Assembly (NCBI GenBank): GCA_035576005.1
Contig: DATLXH010000010.1
Coordinates: 8,146-72,145, forward strand
Source of the DNA: DATLXH01 sp035576005
GTDB lineage: Bacteria > Acidobacteriota > Thermoanaerobaculia > Gp7-AA8
Direction of reading: 5' to 3'
DNA: 64,000 nt
Shown here: positions 34,474 to 44,126 of the stretch, in pieces
Position numbering within the stretch: position 1 is the stretch's first letter
Layout: each line of letters opens with the position of its first letter
The notes under the pieces: generated by a model
What the model saw: the letters and a program-made list of their open reading frames with translations, nothing else
Databases searched by the model: none
What the model was told of the DNA's origin: nothing
Made by a program: the position numbers and the translations under genes

Positions 34474-36611
34474 TGAGACCACTAAAAAAGTTGACACTTG
34501 CGGCTGCCACAGTCGTGGGCTGCGTCGTGGCAATGCCGGGATTCGCGCAGGTCACGGACTGGCGGAAGATCAACACGCCAGCGCTGTCAGAATTCAAAAT
34601 TCAGGAACCGAAGCGTATCGTCCTTGCAAACGGAATGGTGATCTTCCTGCAGGAGGATCATGAGCTACCTCTCATCACCGGCAACATTGCCATCCGCGGC
34701 GGCTCGCGCGATGAGCCTGCTGAGAAAGTCGGACTGGCTTCCATCTTTGGTCAGGCCTGGCGCACGGGTGGAACGAAGGCCCGCACGGGCGACGCCATCG
34801 ACGAGTACCTCGAGTTGCGCGCAGCGAAAGTCGAGACTTCCGCTGATGTGGATTCCAGCATGGTGTCGATGAATTCACTCAAGCAGGACTTTGACGACGT
34901 CCTCGGCGTGGCCATTGAATTACTGCGAGAGCCCGAGTTCCGCGAAGAAAAAATTGTGCTGGCTAAGAATCAGCTGAACACAGGGATCTCCCGTCGTAAC
35001 GACAACCCGATGCAGATCGCCGGGCGTGAGGCCATGAAGATTGCCTATGGGCCAACCTCGCCTTACGCACGCGTCGAGGAGTACTACACCGTCGCAGCCG
35101 TCAAGCGTGAAGACCTGCTGGCCTGGCACCGCCGCTTCGTTCATCCGAACAACATGCTCGTCGGCATTGTCGGGGATTTCGACAGCGCCAAAATGGAAGC
35201 GAAGCTGCGAGCAGCCTTCGAGAAATTGCCGAAGGGACCGGAAGCGCCAAAGATGACGGCCGAGTTCCCGGATCCGAAGCCGGGCGTCTACTTCATCGCC
35301 AAGGACGACGTGAATCAAAGCTCGATCCGCATGGTGCACATGGGAGTGCAGCGGAACAATCCCGATTACTACGCACTGGAAGTCATGAACGAGATCTTTG
35401 GCGGCGGTTTCTCTGCCAGATTGTTCTCGAACATCCGGTCGAAGAAAGGTCTGGCCTACAACGTCGGTGGCGGCGTCGGTTCATCGTGGGATCACCCCGG
35501 CGTGTTCCAGATTTCCATGGGCACCAAGAGCCAGTCCACATCCGCTGCCATCGATGCGCTGCGGGAGGAGATCGACCAGCTGCACAAGAGTCCTCCCACG
35601 GCGGATGAGCTCAAACGCGCCAGGGAATCGATCCTCAATTCGTTCGTCTTCCGCTTCGACACGAAAGCAAAGGTCATCGCTGAGCGGATGAACCTGGAGT
35701 TCTACGGATACCCAGCCGACTTCACGGCGAAATACCGGACAGCGATCGAGAAGGTGACGACCGATGATGTTGCCCGCGTTGCCAACAAGTATGTAACCGG
35801 CGACAAAGTTGCGCTCCTGGTGGTCGGCAAGGCTGGTGATTTCGACAAGCCACTCTCCTCGTACGGCCAGGTCAGTAACATTGATATCACCATTCCTGAC
35901 ACCGCGCCCGGCACCGTGAAGCCTGCGGCTCCCACAGGGTCTTCGACGCAGGGCCGTCAGCTGTTAGACAAGGTCGTGATGCAGATGGGCGGAGCAAAGG
36001 TCCTCAGCGCTGCCAAGAGCCTGCGGCAGAATAGTGTTGCCGTCATGAAGACCCCGCAGGGCGAGATGACGGTCGAGATCGATTCGGTGAGCGCATTCCC
36101 CGACCGCATGCGTCAGGTGATGAAAACGCCGATGGGCGAGATGACGATGGTTGCTGCTCCCGGTGGGGCGTTCATGCTCGGTCCGATGGGCACGCGCGAT
36201 CTTCCGAGCTCGCAGAAAGATCAGATGCTGCGTGAAATGAACTGGAACCCGATCGCAGTGGCGCAGCACGCCAGCGATCCAAAGTATACGTTCAACATCG
36301 TTGGTGAAGAGACCATTGGTGGAGTCAAGACGCAGATTCTCGAGATTTCGGCCGATGGAAACAGCACGCGTTGGTTCGTCGATCCGGCCAGCGGACGTGT
36401 GCTCCGCTCCTCAACGCGCGCGACAGGGCCGACTGGTCCGACCGAACAGGTCGCCAACTTCAGTGACTGGAAAACGATGAACGGCATCACGCTCCCGATG
36501 AAGCGAACGATCATGCAGGGCGGTAAGGAAGCCGGGACTGCGGAGATCAAGACCTTCGAGATCAATCCGGCGACGGATACGAAGAGCTGGGAGAAACCTC
36601 CGGCGAAGTAG
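34473..36611 (+). CDS. M16-family peptidase-like subunit, inactive, with C-terminal extension
   Basis: The start is coupled to the active subunit (TAATG). The 712-residue exported protein (signal ending near PGFAQ) retains the M16 folds, but the zinc motif is lost ('GLASIFGQAWRTGGT' stands where HxxEH should be). The gating block 'EIFGGGFSARLFSNIRSKKGLAYNVGGGVGS' is conserved, so it probably supplies the second half of the chamber. Residues ~490-712 add a separate beta-rich domain ('VVMQMGGAKVLSAAKSLRQNS...MKTPQGEMTVEIDSV...RVLRSSTRA'), resembling outer-membrane lipoprotein-sorting-type folds. That extension is longer than in typical partners. A terminator follows. Confidence 0.92.
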   Translation: MRPLKKLTLAAATVVGCVVAMPGFAQVTDWRKINTPALSEFKIQEPKRIVLANGMVIFLQEDHELPLITGNIAIRGGSRDEPAEKVGLASIFGQAWRTGGTKARTGDAIDEYLELRAAKVETSADVDSSMVSMNSLKQDFDDVLGVAIELLREPEFREEKIVLAKNQLNTGISRRNDNPMQIAGREAMKIAYGPTSPYARVEEYYTVAAVKREDLLAWHRRFVHPNNMLVGIVGDFDSAKMEAKLRAAFEKLPKGPEAPKMTAEFPDPKPGVYFIAKDDVNQSSIRMVHMGVQRNNPDYYALEVMNEIFGGGFSARLFSNIRSKKGLAYNVGGGVGSSWDHPGVFQISMGTKSQSTSAAIDALREEIDQLHKSPPTADELKRARESILNSFVFRFDTKAKVIAERMNLEFYGYPADFTAKYRTAIEKVTTDDVARVANKYVTGDKVALLVVGKAGDFDKPLSSYGQVSNIDITIPDTAPGTVKPAAPTGSSTQGRQLLDKVVMQMGGAKVLSAAKSLRQNSVAVMKTPQGEMTVEIDSVSAFPDRMRQVMKTPMGEMTMVAAPGGAFMLGPMGTRDLPSSQKDQMLREMNWNPIAVAQHASDPKYTFNIVGEETIGGVKTQILEISADGNSTRWFVDPASGRVLRSSTRATGPTGPTEQVANFSDWKTMNGITLPMKRTIMQGGKEAGTAEIKTFEINPATDTKSWEKPPAK

Positions 36612-36636
36612 TTGGTATCGCAAAATGCAAACAGAA

Positions 36637-36664
36637 GGGCCGGCGATGAGCCGGCCCTTTTTGC
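36637..36664 (+). terminator. Rho-independent terminator after the M16 pair
   Basis: The stem gggccggc/gccggccc (36637-36644 with 36650-36657) with a 5-base loop is followed by TTTTT. It begins 26 bases past the stop at 36611. The rest of the gap to 36903 shows no gene I would support. Confidence 0.88.
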
Positions 36665-36903
36665 TCTCGGATGAAGTCCTCGAGGACCATGACGCGCTCG
36701 ACAGCGAGGACAAGCCTTCTGAGCAGGTGGCAGACGACGTTCTGCGCGGCGAACCTGCATCGGGTTGGCACGACCGCGTCAGCTGATGGCTTTCGAACGT
36801 TGGACGGTCCGTCACGCAGCAATGAAAGATGCCCCTCGGCGCTATCTGAAGCATACTTGTCACGCGAATCACACGCGTGCAACGAATCCCTGATGAGGTA
36901 TCT

Positions 36904-37257
36904 ATGAACAAATCCGGCATTGCGGTTGGTATGACTCTGGTGCTGATCCTTACCCAGTCGGCGTGCACATCGAAACCGGCCGCGGACCTCGTAACGTCGG
37001 AGAATGCGATGACAGGCAATGGCGATTCCGGGAGCGGGAAGAGCTCGGGCTCAATCACGATCAGCGGGACTCTCACAGATGAGGGCGTCGAGTGTCGGGC
37101 GATGCGCGATGGGAAGACAAACGAGTTGTACACGCTCACCGGCAATCTGTCAGATTTCAAGACAGGCGACCGCGTGAGGGTCGTCGGGACCATCGCCGAG
37201 ATCTCGATCTGTCAGCAGGGCAGGACCATCTCGGTCTCATCTGTTGTGCGGGTCTAA
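36904..37257 (+). CDS. Small lipoprotein with OB-fold-like domain
   Basis: The GAGG site and ATG at 36904 give a 117-residue protein with a lipobox (LTQSACTS). After a Ser/Gly-rich linker the domain reads 'ISGTLTDEGVECRAMRDGKTNELYTLTGNLSDFKTGDRVRVVGTIAEISICQQGRTISV'. This matches a family of short exported OB-like proteins I associate with DUF5818, though I cannot confirm the number. The paired cysteines (EC...IC) may form a disulfide. It is monocistronic, with repeat element C directly after its stop. Confidence 0.78.
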   Translation: MNKSGIAVGMTLVLILTQSACTSKPAADLVTSENAMTGNGDSGSGKSSGSITISGTLTDEGVECRAMRDGKTNELYTLTGNLSDFKTGDRVRVVGTIAEISICQQGRTISVSSVVRV

Positions 37258-37429
37258 CCCCTCACAGACCTTCGCCGTGAAGACGACGGGCAGCGCCTGT
37301 CAGCATCGTTGCATGGCAATTTCGCTCCTCGACACAGTCGACTTATGTCTTCGTCGCAAAATTGCCGTGCGCATCGCATCCCAGCCACTCTCCGCGGCCT
37401 CACGACAAGGGTCTGGAGAATAGGCGGGC
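37257..37429. repeat. Palindromic element C, degenerate full-length copy
   Basis: The order of blocks matches 49339-49518: 'ctcacagaccttcgccgtga', 'ggcaatttcgctcctcgac', 'cttcgtcgcaaaattgccgt', 'ccactctccgcggcctca', ending 'aagggtctggagaatag'. The terminal 'cccgcatttct' is eroded. It fills most of the gap between the small lipoprotein and the efflux leader protein at 37532. Confidence 0.78.
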
Positions 37430-37531
37430 GAGCATGACTGCGGGAAAAGACGGAGGAAGAACGAGAGTTTGATAGCCCGAAATGAAATTTTCTCTTATCG
37501 GGCGGCACTTACGCCAACTGTTAATCCGCTA

Positions 37532-37882
37532 ATGCGACGCTCAGCCATCCGCTTCTTCGCCGCTTTCATTCTTACGCTTCTGGGGGCCCCCCTGGCGATG
37601 CACGTCGTGATGCACGATCTGGATCGCGATCACCACGAGGACGATGGCCGCTTCCATCACTCGGCTTCAGAACACACGGCCCATGAGCATCCCATGATCT
37701 CGTCGCCTGCTCCGACGGCCTCGGACTCTGACACGCCAACAATGTTGGTGAGCCTCCCGGTGATGGGCCATCAACGTTTGTTGCGCGGTCACGGCTCCGA
37801 AAGAAGTGTCATGGCCCTGGGAGCGCTCCATCTCTTCTACGATACCGGCCCGCAGTCCCTGCTCTCGACCTTCCTGATCTAA
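37532..37882 (+). CDS. Small exported leader protein ahead of czcCBA
   Basis: This 116-residue protein begins at the ATG at 37532 with a signal/TM segment (IRFFAAFILTLLGAPLAMHVVMH). It continues with a strongly His/Asp-rich stretch ('HDLDRDHHEDDGRFHHSASEHTAHEHP') able to bind Zn/Co/Ni/Cu, and ends 'GPQSLLSTFLI'. The ending matches the leader at 23175-23579 (LLDTFLI). It sits 51 bases upstream of the czcC-type gene. It may act as a periplasmic metal-sensing or chaperone protein like CzcI/CzcE, by position only. No family name is assigned. Confidence 0.75.
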   Translation: MRRSAIRFFAAFILTLLGAPLAMHVVMHDLDRDHHEDDGRFHHSASEHTAHEHPMISSPAPTASDSDTPTMLVSLPVMGHQRLLRGHGSERSVMALGALHLFYDTGPQSLLSTFLI

Positions 37883-37933
37883 CCACTCCTCCGGCAGCGC
37901 TTTCCATCAGCGTTTCTGCGACAGGAGTGAACC

Positions 37934-39220
37934 TTGCGTTTCCTATCCCTGTTTTTTGCGTTTGCATTGTGCGTCACCCTTTCTGCGGCACAAGAGCTAC
38001 CGACATCAGTTCATCAGGCTGAGATTGATCCAGTCGGCGAGCTGACACTCGAGACCGCTCTTTCGCTGGCGACAACTCGAAGTCCGGAGGTCGCTGCTGC
38101 CGAGAGCGCTCTCCGGGCGATGGAAGGGCGCGTGATTCAGGCCGGGGCGCGGCCCAATCCGGAACTGTCTGGAACGGCGGAGAATCTCGGTGGAAACGCG
38201 GCCATAACCGGCGGGCTGCAGTCGACTGTTGAGCTCGGGCAACGGTTTGAGCTTGGCGGCGATCGCGCCGCACGAACGGCGGCCGCGGGTGCAGCATTGG
38301 ATCTCACACGATGGGATCTCGAACTGCGACGAATCGAGGCAACCAGTCGTGCAACGCGCGCGTTCTACGAAGTTCTCTACGCGCAGCGCGCTGTGGAGCT
38401 TGCGGATCAATCAGCGAATGTCGCCGAGGAAGTCCGGGCTACCGTCGCCGCACGTGTCGAGGCTGGAAAAGTCTCTCCCATCGAGGAGACGAAGGCCGAG
38501 GTGGCGCTGGCCACCGAACGCATCGAGCGGGCCCGTGCAGCAGCGCACCTGATCGGCGCCCGGTCGCGGCTCGCGGCGACATGGGGAGGCTCGACGCCGA
38601 CTTTCTCCCGGGTTGCAGGCGATGTGAACGGGATGCCGCCCATTCCTTCGCTCGAATCGGTCATGACCCTGCTGGAAGGAAATCCGGAGGTGGCACGGTG
38701 GAGTGCCGAGATCGCGGAGCGAGAGGCGCTGCTGCGCGTTGAGCGTGCCCGCGGAGTCCCGGATGTAACCGTCGTCGGCGGCTACCGTCACTTCGAGTTG
38801 GGCGACAGCGCGTTCGTTGCGAGAGTCGCCCTGCCCCTTCCACTGTTCGACCGGAATCGCGGAGCGCAGATTGAAGCGCGCGAGCGGATCGCGGGAGCAG
38901 AGCTGGAGCGCCGCGCCGCCGTTGTGCGTCTTCGTCAGCTGGCGGAAGAAACCCATGTCTCGCTTTCTCGCGCTGAAGGGGAAGTGCGGAGCCTTCGCGA
39001 GGAGGTTGTGCCTGGTGCCGAGAGTGTCTATTCCGCCGTGAGCGAAGGCTACAGATTGGGCAAGTTCGGTTATCTCGAAGTGCTCGATGCGCGACGCACA
39101 CTGGCCACAGCACGGGGACAACTCGTACGAGCTCAGGCTGAATTGCAGCGCGCGTTCGCCGACCTGCAGCGACTCACAACGACACCTATGACTAACATTT
39201 CCAATGGAGCACAACCGTAA
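37934..39220 (+). CDS. czcC: CzcC-like outer-membrane efflux protein (TolC family)
   Basis: The start is a TTG at 37934 with CAGGAG seven bases upstream, opening a signal peptide (LFFAFALCVTLSAAQ). The 428-residue protein has two OEP repeats: 'LTLETALSLATTRSPEVAAAESALRAMEGRVIQAGARPNPEL' and 'LPLPLFDRNRGAQIEARERIAGAELERRAAVVRL', with 'YRLGKFGYLEVLDARRTLATARGQL' near the end, as in CzcC/CnrC. It forms the outer-membrane channel of the tripartite pump encoded by the next two genes. TAATG overlap with czcB fixes the operon. Confidence 0.93.
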   Translation: MRFLSLFFAFALCVTLSAAQELPTSVHQAEIDPVGELTLETALSLATTRSPEVAAAESALRAMEGRVIQAGARPNPELSGTAENLGGNAAITGGLQSTVELGQRFELGGDRAARTAAAGAALDLTRWDLELRRIEATSRATRAFYEVLYAQRAVELADQSANVAEEVRATVAARVEAGKVSPIEETKAEVALATERIERARAAAHLIGARSRLAATWGGSTPTFSRVAGDVNGMPPIPSLESVMTLLEGNPEVARWSAEIAEREALLRVERARGVPDVTVVGGYRHFELGDSAFVARVALPLPLFDRNRGAQIEARERIAGAELERRAAVVRLRQLAEETHVSLSRAEGEVRSLREEVVPGAESVYSAVSEGYRLGKFGYLEVLDARRTLATARGQLVRAQAELQRAFADLQRLTTTPMTNISNGAQP

Positions 39221-40680
39221 TGAACGCTCGCAAACAGTTTTTGACGACCCTCGCTCTGGTGAGCGTCCTTCTGAGCGCAACCGCGTGCAAGCGCACCGAA
39301 TCCAAGACGAAGGAAGACGCTGGTAAGGGGCCACACGGTGGCAAGCTCCTGACTAAGGATGACTTCGGCCTCGAGGTGAAAATCTTCGAGGAAGGCGTGC
39401 CTCCAGAGTTCCGTCTCTATGCCTTCGACGACGGCAAACCAGTTGCGCCGACGCAGTTCAACTCGACGATCACGCTCGAGCGGCTCGAACAGACCGACAC
39501 CATCAACTTTGCGCCGCGCGGCGACTACCTCGTGGGCGACAAAGAGATTTACGAGCCTCACTCATTCGACGTGATTGTCAAAGCAACGCGCGGTGGACAG
39601 TCGTACCAGTGGACTTACTCTTCTTACGAAGGAAGAACACAAGTCAACCCTGAGGAGCTCAGCAGCGCGAACGTCGTCATCGAGCGCGTTGGTCCGGCCC
39701 GAATGAAGAACGTGGTCGAGCTGCCGGGGCAGATTGCTCTGAATGCCGACAAGACCGCGCACGTCGTTCCTCGCCTGTCAGGGGTCGTCACAGAAGTGCG
39801 CAAGAACCTTGGCGATCGCGTCACGCGTGGTGAAGTCATCGCAGTCCTCGACAGCGGAGACCTCGCCACCGCCAAGCAGGCTTACATCGAATCGGTACAA
39901 CGTCTCGAGCTCGCCCGGAGCTCTGCCGCCCGGGAGGAAGCCTTGTGGAGGAAGAAGATTTCTCCCGAAGAAGACTACCTGATCCGAAAGCAGGCCTTTG
40001 AAGAGGCGAAACTCACGTGGCAGGCGACGACGCAGCGTCTGGCTGCGCTCGGCCTGCCCGCGGGTGAGATCCGCGGCCTTCGTTCCGGTCAGGGAACGCT
40101 CGCGCGATACGCGTTGCGCGCTCCGCTTACCGGCGTCGTGATTGCCAAGAATGTCACAGTGGGTGAGGCCGTGGAGGCGACTGGAAACATCTTCACCGTC
40201 GCCGACCTCTCCTCGGTCTGGGCCGACATCACCGTCCCGCCCAACCAGCTCGGCGCGATCCGCACCGGCCAGCCGGTGATCGTCCAGTGGGAGGCGCAGG
40301 ACATGAAGGTGGCTGGAACAGTGACTTACGTCGAGTCGCTTGTCGGCGAGGAGACGCGATCTTCTCGTGCCCGTGTCGTGATCGCGAACCCGAACGGCGT
40401 GTGGCGACCTGGACTATTTGTGAAAGTTCTGGTGACGCAGAACGAAACTACGGTTCCCATGGCCGTGAAAGCCGAAGCGCTTCAGACCTTCCGCGACTGG
40501 GAAGTCGTTTTCATCAAGGTCGGCAATCTGTTCGAAGCGCGCCCTCTGGAGATGGGCCGGCGCGAGGGCGAATGGATCGAGGTGCTGTCGGGTCTCAAGC
40601 CGGGCCTCGAATACGCCGCCAAAAACAGTTTCGTCGTGAAAGCCGATGTCATGAAATCCGGCGCCAGCCACGACCACTAG
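39220..40680 (+). CDS. czcB: CzcB-like RND membrane-fusion lipoprotein
   Basis: Start coupled to czcC (TAATG). The 486-residue protein has a lipobox (LLSATACKR), then an N-terminal ~100-residue domain with 'GPHGGKLLTKDDFGLEVKIFEEGVPPEFRLYAF', the histidine-bearing metal-binding extension of CzcB proteins. The barrel-sandwich hybrid domain follows ('VVPRLSGVVTEVRKNLGDRVTRGEVIAVLDS' and 'YALRAPLTGVVIAKNVTVGEAV'), separated by a helical hairpin. Beta-barrel ('VWADITVPPNQLGAIRTGQPV') and membrane-proximal domains complete it. It ends 'SGASHDH'. It links the inner-membrane pump to the outer-membrane channel. Confidence 0.95.
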   Translation: MNARKQFLTTLALVSVLLSATACKRTESKTKEDAGKGPHGGKLLTKDDFGLEVKIFEEGVPPEFRLYAFDDGKPVAPTQFNSTITLERLEQTDTINFAPRGDYLVGDKEIYEPHSFDVIVKATRGGQSYQWTYSSYEGRTQVNPEELSSANVVIERVGPARMKNVVELPGQIALNADKTAHVVPRLSGVVTEVRKNLGDRVTRGEVIAVLDSGDLATAKQAYIESVQRLELARSSAAREEALWRKKISPEEDYLIRKQAFEEAKLTWQATTQRLAALGLPAGEIRGLRSGQGTLARYALRAPLTGVVIAKNVTVGEAVEATGNIFTVADLSSVWADITVPPNQLGAIRTGQPVIVQWEAQDMKVAGTVTYVESLVGEETRSSRARVVIANPNGVWRPGLFVKVLVTQNETTVPMAVKAEALQTFRDWEVVFIKVGNLFEARPLEMGRREGEWIEVLSGLKPGLEYAAKNSFVVKADVMKSGASHDH

Positions 40681-40693
40681 GAGGATCACGACA

Positions 40694-43600
40694 ATGCTCG
40701 AACGTATCCTCAGATTTTCCATCCGCCAGCGATGGCTGATTCTCGCGCTGACGCTCGCCGTCGCGGCTCTCGGCGTCTACAACTATCAGAAGTTGCCCAT
40801 TGACGCAGTCCCTGACATCACCAACGTCCAGGTGCAGATCAACACCGAGGCCAGTGGATTTACACCCTACGAAGTGGAACAGCGCATTACGTTCCCGATC
40901 GAGACCGCCATGGCGGGCTTGCCGTCGCTCGATTTCACACGCTCGATCTCACGTTACGGCCTCTCGCAGGTCACCGTGGTTTTCCACGATGGGACCGATA
41001 TCTACTTTGCGCGGAACCTGATCAATGAGCGAGTCCAGGGAGTGAAGGATCAGCTTCCGGCCGGTATTACGCCGACGATGGGGCCGATCGCGACTGGGTT
41101 GGGCGAGATCTTCCTCTGGACCGTCGAGGCCAGGCCGAATGCGGTTCAGGCGGACGGCAAACCTTACACCGCCACCGACCTGCGCACGATCCAGGATTGG
41201 ATCGTACGGCCACAGCTTCGCAACATTCCGGGCGTTGCTGACGTGAACTCGATTGGCGGCTACGTCAAGCAGTTCCACGTCACACCGGATCCCAACAAGC
41301 TGATGGCTTACGGTCTGACATTCCGTAGCATCCTCGAAGCGCTGGGCAACAACAACGCCAATGCCGGCGCCGGCTACATCGAGCATGGAGGGGAGCAGTA
41401 CCTCATCCGTGCCCCTGGACAGGTGAAGACGCTCGAGGAGATCGAACAGATCATCGTGGGCTCCAACAGCGGGGCTCCGGTTTACATCCGCGACGTGGCC
41501 GCGGTGGCGATCGGCAAAGAGCTGCGCACCGGAGCAGCCACCAGGAACGGACAGGAAGCGGTCCTGGGGACGGTCTTCATGCTGATGGGGGAGAACAGCC
41601 GGACTGTCTCGCAGCGTGTTGCCGCCCGGATGAAAGAGGTGAACAGCACGCTTCCTCCCGGAGTCGAAGCGAAGACCGTTTACGACCGCACCACACTGGT
41701 CGACGCGGCGATCAACACCGTCAAGAAGAACCTCATCGAGGGTGCCATCCTGGTGATCGTCATCCTCTTTCTCTTTCTCGGCAACATCCGGGCAGCGATC
41801 GTTACCGCGATGGTCATTCCCCTCTCGATGCTTTTCACGATCACCGGGATGGTTACGAACAAAGTCAGCGGCAACCTGCTCAGCCTCGGTGCGCTCGATT
41901 TTGGATTGATCGTCGATGGCGCCGTCATCATCGTTGAGAACTGTGTTCGACGCATGGCAGAGCGCCAGCATCAACTCGGACGTCTGCTCACACGAAGTGA
42001 AAGGTTCGAGCTGGTTTTCTCGGCCTCGAAGGAAGTGCGAAAGGCCACGATGTTCGGTGAGCTCATCATCATGATCGTTTATCTGCCGATCCTCACGCTG
42101 ACCGGAGTGGAAGGGAAGATGTTCCGGCCGATGGCGTTCACCGTCATCGCCGCTCTGCTCGGCGCGATGATCCTGTCGGTGACGTTCGTGCCGGCCATGG
42201 TGGCGATGCTGCTGCGAGGCAAAGTCTCGGAGAAGGAAAACCCGATTGTGCGCTGGGTCCGTTTGCGTTATGAGCCGAGTCTCGACTGGGTGATGAAGCG
42301 TCGCAAGCGAGTGGCCGGTATGGCCGTGGCACTCGTTGCGGCCAGTCTCGTTCTGGCAGCAACGATGGGATCCGAGTTTCTTCCCAGTCTCGATGAGGGC
42401 GATCTTCTCGTTCACGCGCTGCGCATTCCAGGGACCAGTCTGACGCAGGCTGTCGAGCTTCAGCACACGCTCGAGAAGCGGCTCGGAAAGTTCCCGGAAG
42501 TGAAGGAGGTCTTTGCGAAGATCGGCACGGCGGAGATCGCAACAGACCCGATGCCACCCAGCGTTGCAGACGTTTACGTGATGATGAAACCTCCCTCGGA
42601 GTGGCCGTCGAAGAAATCAAAACCAGAAGTCGTGGCGGGCATCGAGAAGGAGCTGCGCAACCTGCCGGGGAACAACTACGAGTTCATTCAGCCGATCCAG
42701 ATGCGCTTCAACGAGCTCATCGCCGGAGTCCGCAGTGACGTTGCCGTGAAGGTATTCGGCGATGACATGGAGGTGCTGGAATCGACGGGCAAGGCCATCG
42801 AGAAGATATTGGAGAAAGTCGACGGTGCGTCCGATGTCAAACTCGAGCAGGTCACCGGTCTGCCGGTCCTCAGTATTCAGATGGATCGTCCCGCCCTGGC
42901 CAGGTACGGGCTCAATGTCACTGATGTGCAGGAGATCGTGCAGATCGCAGTGGGGGGGGAAGAGGCGGGCCAGATCTTCGAGGGCGACCGTCGCTTCGAT
43001 CTCATCGTCCGGCTTCCCGAAGATGTTCGTACGGACATCGAGAAGTTGAAGCTCATCCCGATTCCCCTGCCCGTGCGGGCCGGTGCGCCGGCTGGTGGGA
43101 TGAATTACATTCCTCTCGGATCCGTGGCGAAATTCGACGTCGCTCCGGGACCCAATCAAGTGAGTCGCGAGGACGGCAAGCGGCACATCATCGTCACGGC
43201 CAACGTGCGAGGTCGAGACATCGGGTCATTTGTCTCCGAGGCTGAAGATGCGATCAGGACTGGCGTGACGATTCCGGCCGGGTACTGGACGACGTGGGGT
43301 GGACAGTTCGAGCAGATGATGTCGGCTACGAGGCGTTTGCAGGTTGTCGTGCCTGTGGCACTGTTACTGATTCTCGCGCTGCTCTTCATCAGCTTCGGAA
43401 ATCTCAAGGATTCGCTGCTGGTATTTACAGGCGTTCCGCTCGCGCTCACTGGCGGAATCCTGGCGTTGTGGCTGCGCGGCATCCCGCTCTCGATTTCTGC
43501 GGGTGTCGGGTTCATCGCGTTGTCGGGTGTGGCTGTTCTGAATGGCCTGGTCATGATCTCGTTCATTCAAAGTCTTCGACAGGAAGGTCGGCCACTCGAC

Positions 43601-43870
43601 GCCGCGATTCGTGAGGGCGCGATCAGTCGCCTGCGTCCCGTGCTGATGACTGCGCTCGTCGCTTCGCTCGGGTTCGTTCCGATGGCGCTCGCCAGCGGCA
43701 CCGGTGCGGAGGTCCAGAGGCCGCTGGCGACGGTGGTGATCGGAGGGATTATCTCGTCGACGATTCTGACTCTGCTCGTCCTGCCGGCGCTTTACCGGAT
43801 GTTTCATCACGACAGGCCACTGGCGATGCGGGTGGATGATGAGAACGAGTTGATGGCGGTGGCGGATTGA
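40694..43870 (+). CDS. czcA: CzcA-like heavy-metal RND efflux pump
   Basis: AGGAGG nine bases before the ATG at 40694. The 1058-residue protein is a full HME-RND transporter with 12 TM segments. TM4 carries the proton-relay acidic residues in the arrangement of Zn/Co/Cd pumps ('LDFGLIVDGAVIIVENCVRR', i.e. DFGxxxDGAxxxVEN). 'DITNVQVQINTEASGFTPYEVEQRITFPIETAMAGLP' and 'LPSLDEGDLLVHALRIPGTSLTQAVELQ' are family landmarks. Substrate class (Zn/Cd/Co rather than Cu) is inferred from the TM4 motif. It is last in the CBA operon; repeat A follows the stop. Confidence 0.95.
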   Translation: MLERILRFSIRQRWLILALTLAVAALGVYNYQKLPIDAVPDITNVQVQINTEASGFTPYEVEQRITFPIETAMAGLPSLDFTRSISRYGLSQVTVVFHDGTDIYFARNLINERVQGVKDQLPAGITPTMGPIATGLGEIFLWTVEARPNAVQADGKPYTATDLRTIQDWIVRPQLRNIPGVADVNSIGGYVKQFHVTPDPNKLMAYGLTFRSILEALGNNNANAGAGYIEHGGEQYLIRAPGQVKTLEEIEQIIVGSNSGAPVYIRDVAAVAIGKELRTGAATRNGQEAVLGTVFMLMGENSRTVSQRVAARMKEVNSTLPPGVEAKTVYDRTTLVDAAINTVKKNLIEGAILVIVILFLFLGNIRAAIVTAMVIPLSMLFTITGMVTNKVSGNLLSLGALDFGLIVDGAVIIVENCVRRMAERQHQLGRLLTRSERFELVFSASKEVRKATMFGELIIMIVYLPILTLTGVEGKMFRPMAFTVIAALLGAMILSVTFVPAMVAMLLRGKVSEKENPIVRWVRLRYEPSLDWVMKRRKRVAGMAVALVAASLVLAATMGSEFLPSLDEGDLLVHALRIPGTSLTQAVELQHTLEKRLGKFPEVKEVFAKIGTAEIATDPMPPSVADVYVMMKPPSEWPSKKSKPEVVAGIEKELRNLPGNNYEFIQPIQMRFNELIAGVRSDVAVKVFGDDMEVLESTGKAIEKILEKVDGASDVKLEQVTGLPVLSIQMDRPALARYGLNVTDVQEIVQIAVGGEEAGQIFEGDRRFDLIVRLPEDVRTDIEKLKLIPIPLPVRAGAPAGGMNYIPLGSVAKFDVAPGPNQVSREDGKRHIIVTANVRGRDIGSFVSEAEDAIRTGVTIPAGYWTTWGGQFEQMMSATRRLQVVVPVALLLILALLFISFGNLKDSLLVFTGVPLALTGGILALWLRGIPLSISAGVGFIALSGVAVLNGLVMISFIQSLRQEGRPLDAAIREGAISRLRPVLMTALVASLGFVPMALASGTGAEVQRPLATVVIGGIISSTILTLLVLPALYRMFHHDRPLAMRVDDENELMAVAD

Positions 43871-43913
43871 TGGTGACAGAACTGACTCACGCGCAACCTC
43901 ATGGCGAGACTGT

Positions 43914-44106
43914 TACGCCCCTCTCCCTGCTCGCTTCGCTCGCTTCCCTCTCCCCGCCGGGGAGAGGGAGGCTCGTCGTGGATTGGGTCAAGCACTCCTC
44001 CTTCGACGAATTCGCGAGCGAACAATTCGACCAGGGTTGTTCGCGTCGCGCTCCCCTCTCCCCGGCGGGGAGAGGGTGGTCGCGTGAGCGACCGGGAGAG
44101 GGGTCG
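43914..44106. repeat. Dispersed palindromic element, family A, copy 4 (inverted)
   Basis: In the reverse orientation relative to copy 1: 'cgcccctctccctgctcgc', hairpin 'ctctccccgccggggagag', ~80 bases of non-matching sequence, then hairpin 'ctctccccggcggggagag', 'tggtcgcgtgagcgaccggg' and 'gaggggtcg'. It fills the space between czcA and the YqaA-like gene. The centre differs from the other copies. Confidence 0.82.
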
Positions 44107-44126
44107 AACAATGGGACGAAGCCGTA

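Noticed and set aside
36671..36907. 78-codon ORF between the terminator and the OB-fold lipoprotein
   Set aside because: Low-complexity Ser/Arg-rich reading with no ribosome site; it overlaps the start of a better supported gene.
40949..42466. Long antisense ORF (505 codons) opposite czcA
   Set aside because: Same reason: a shadow of the RND gene in high-GC DNA, rich in His/Arg/Asp with no recognisable motif.
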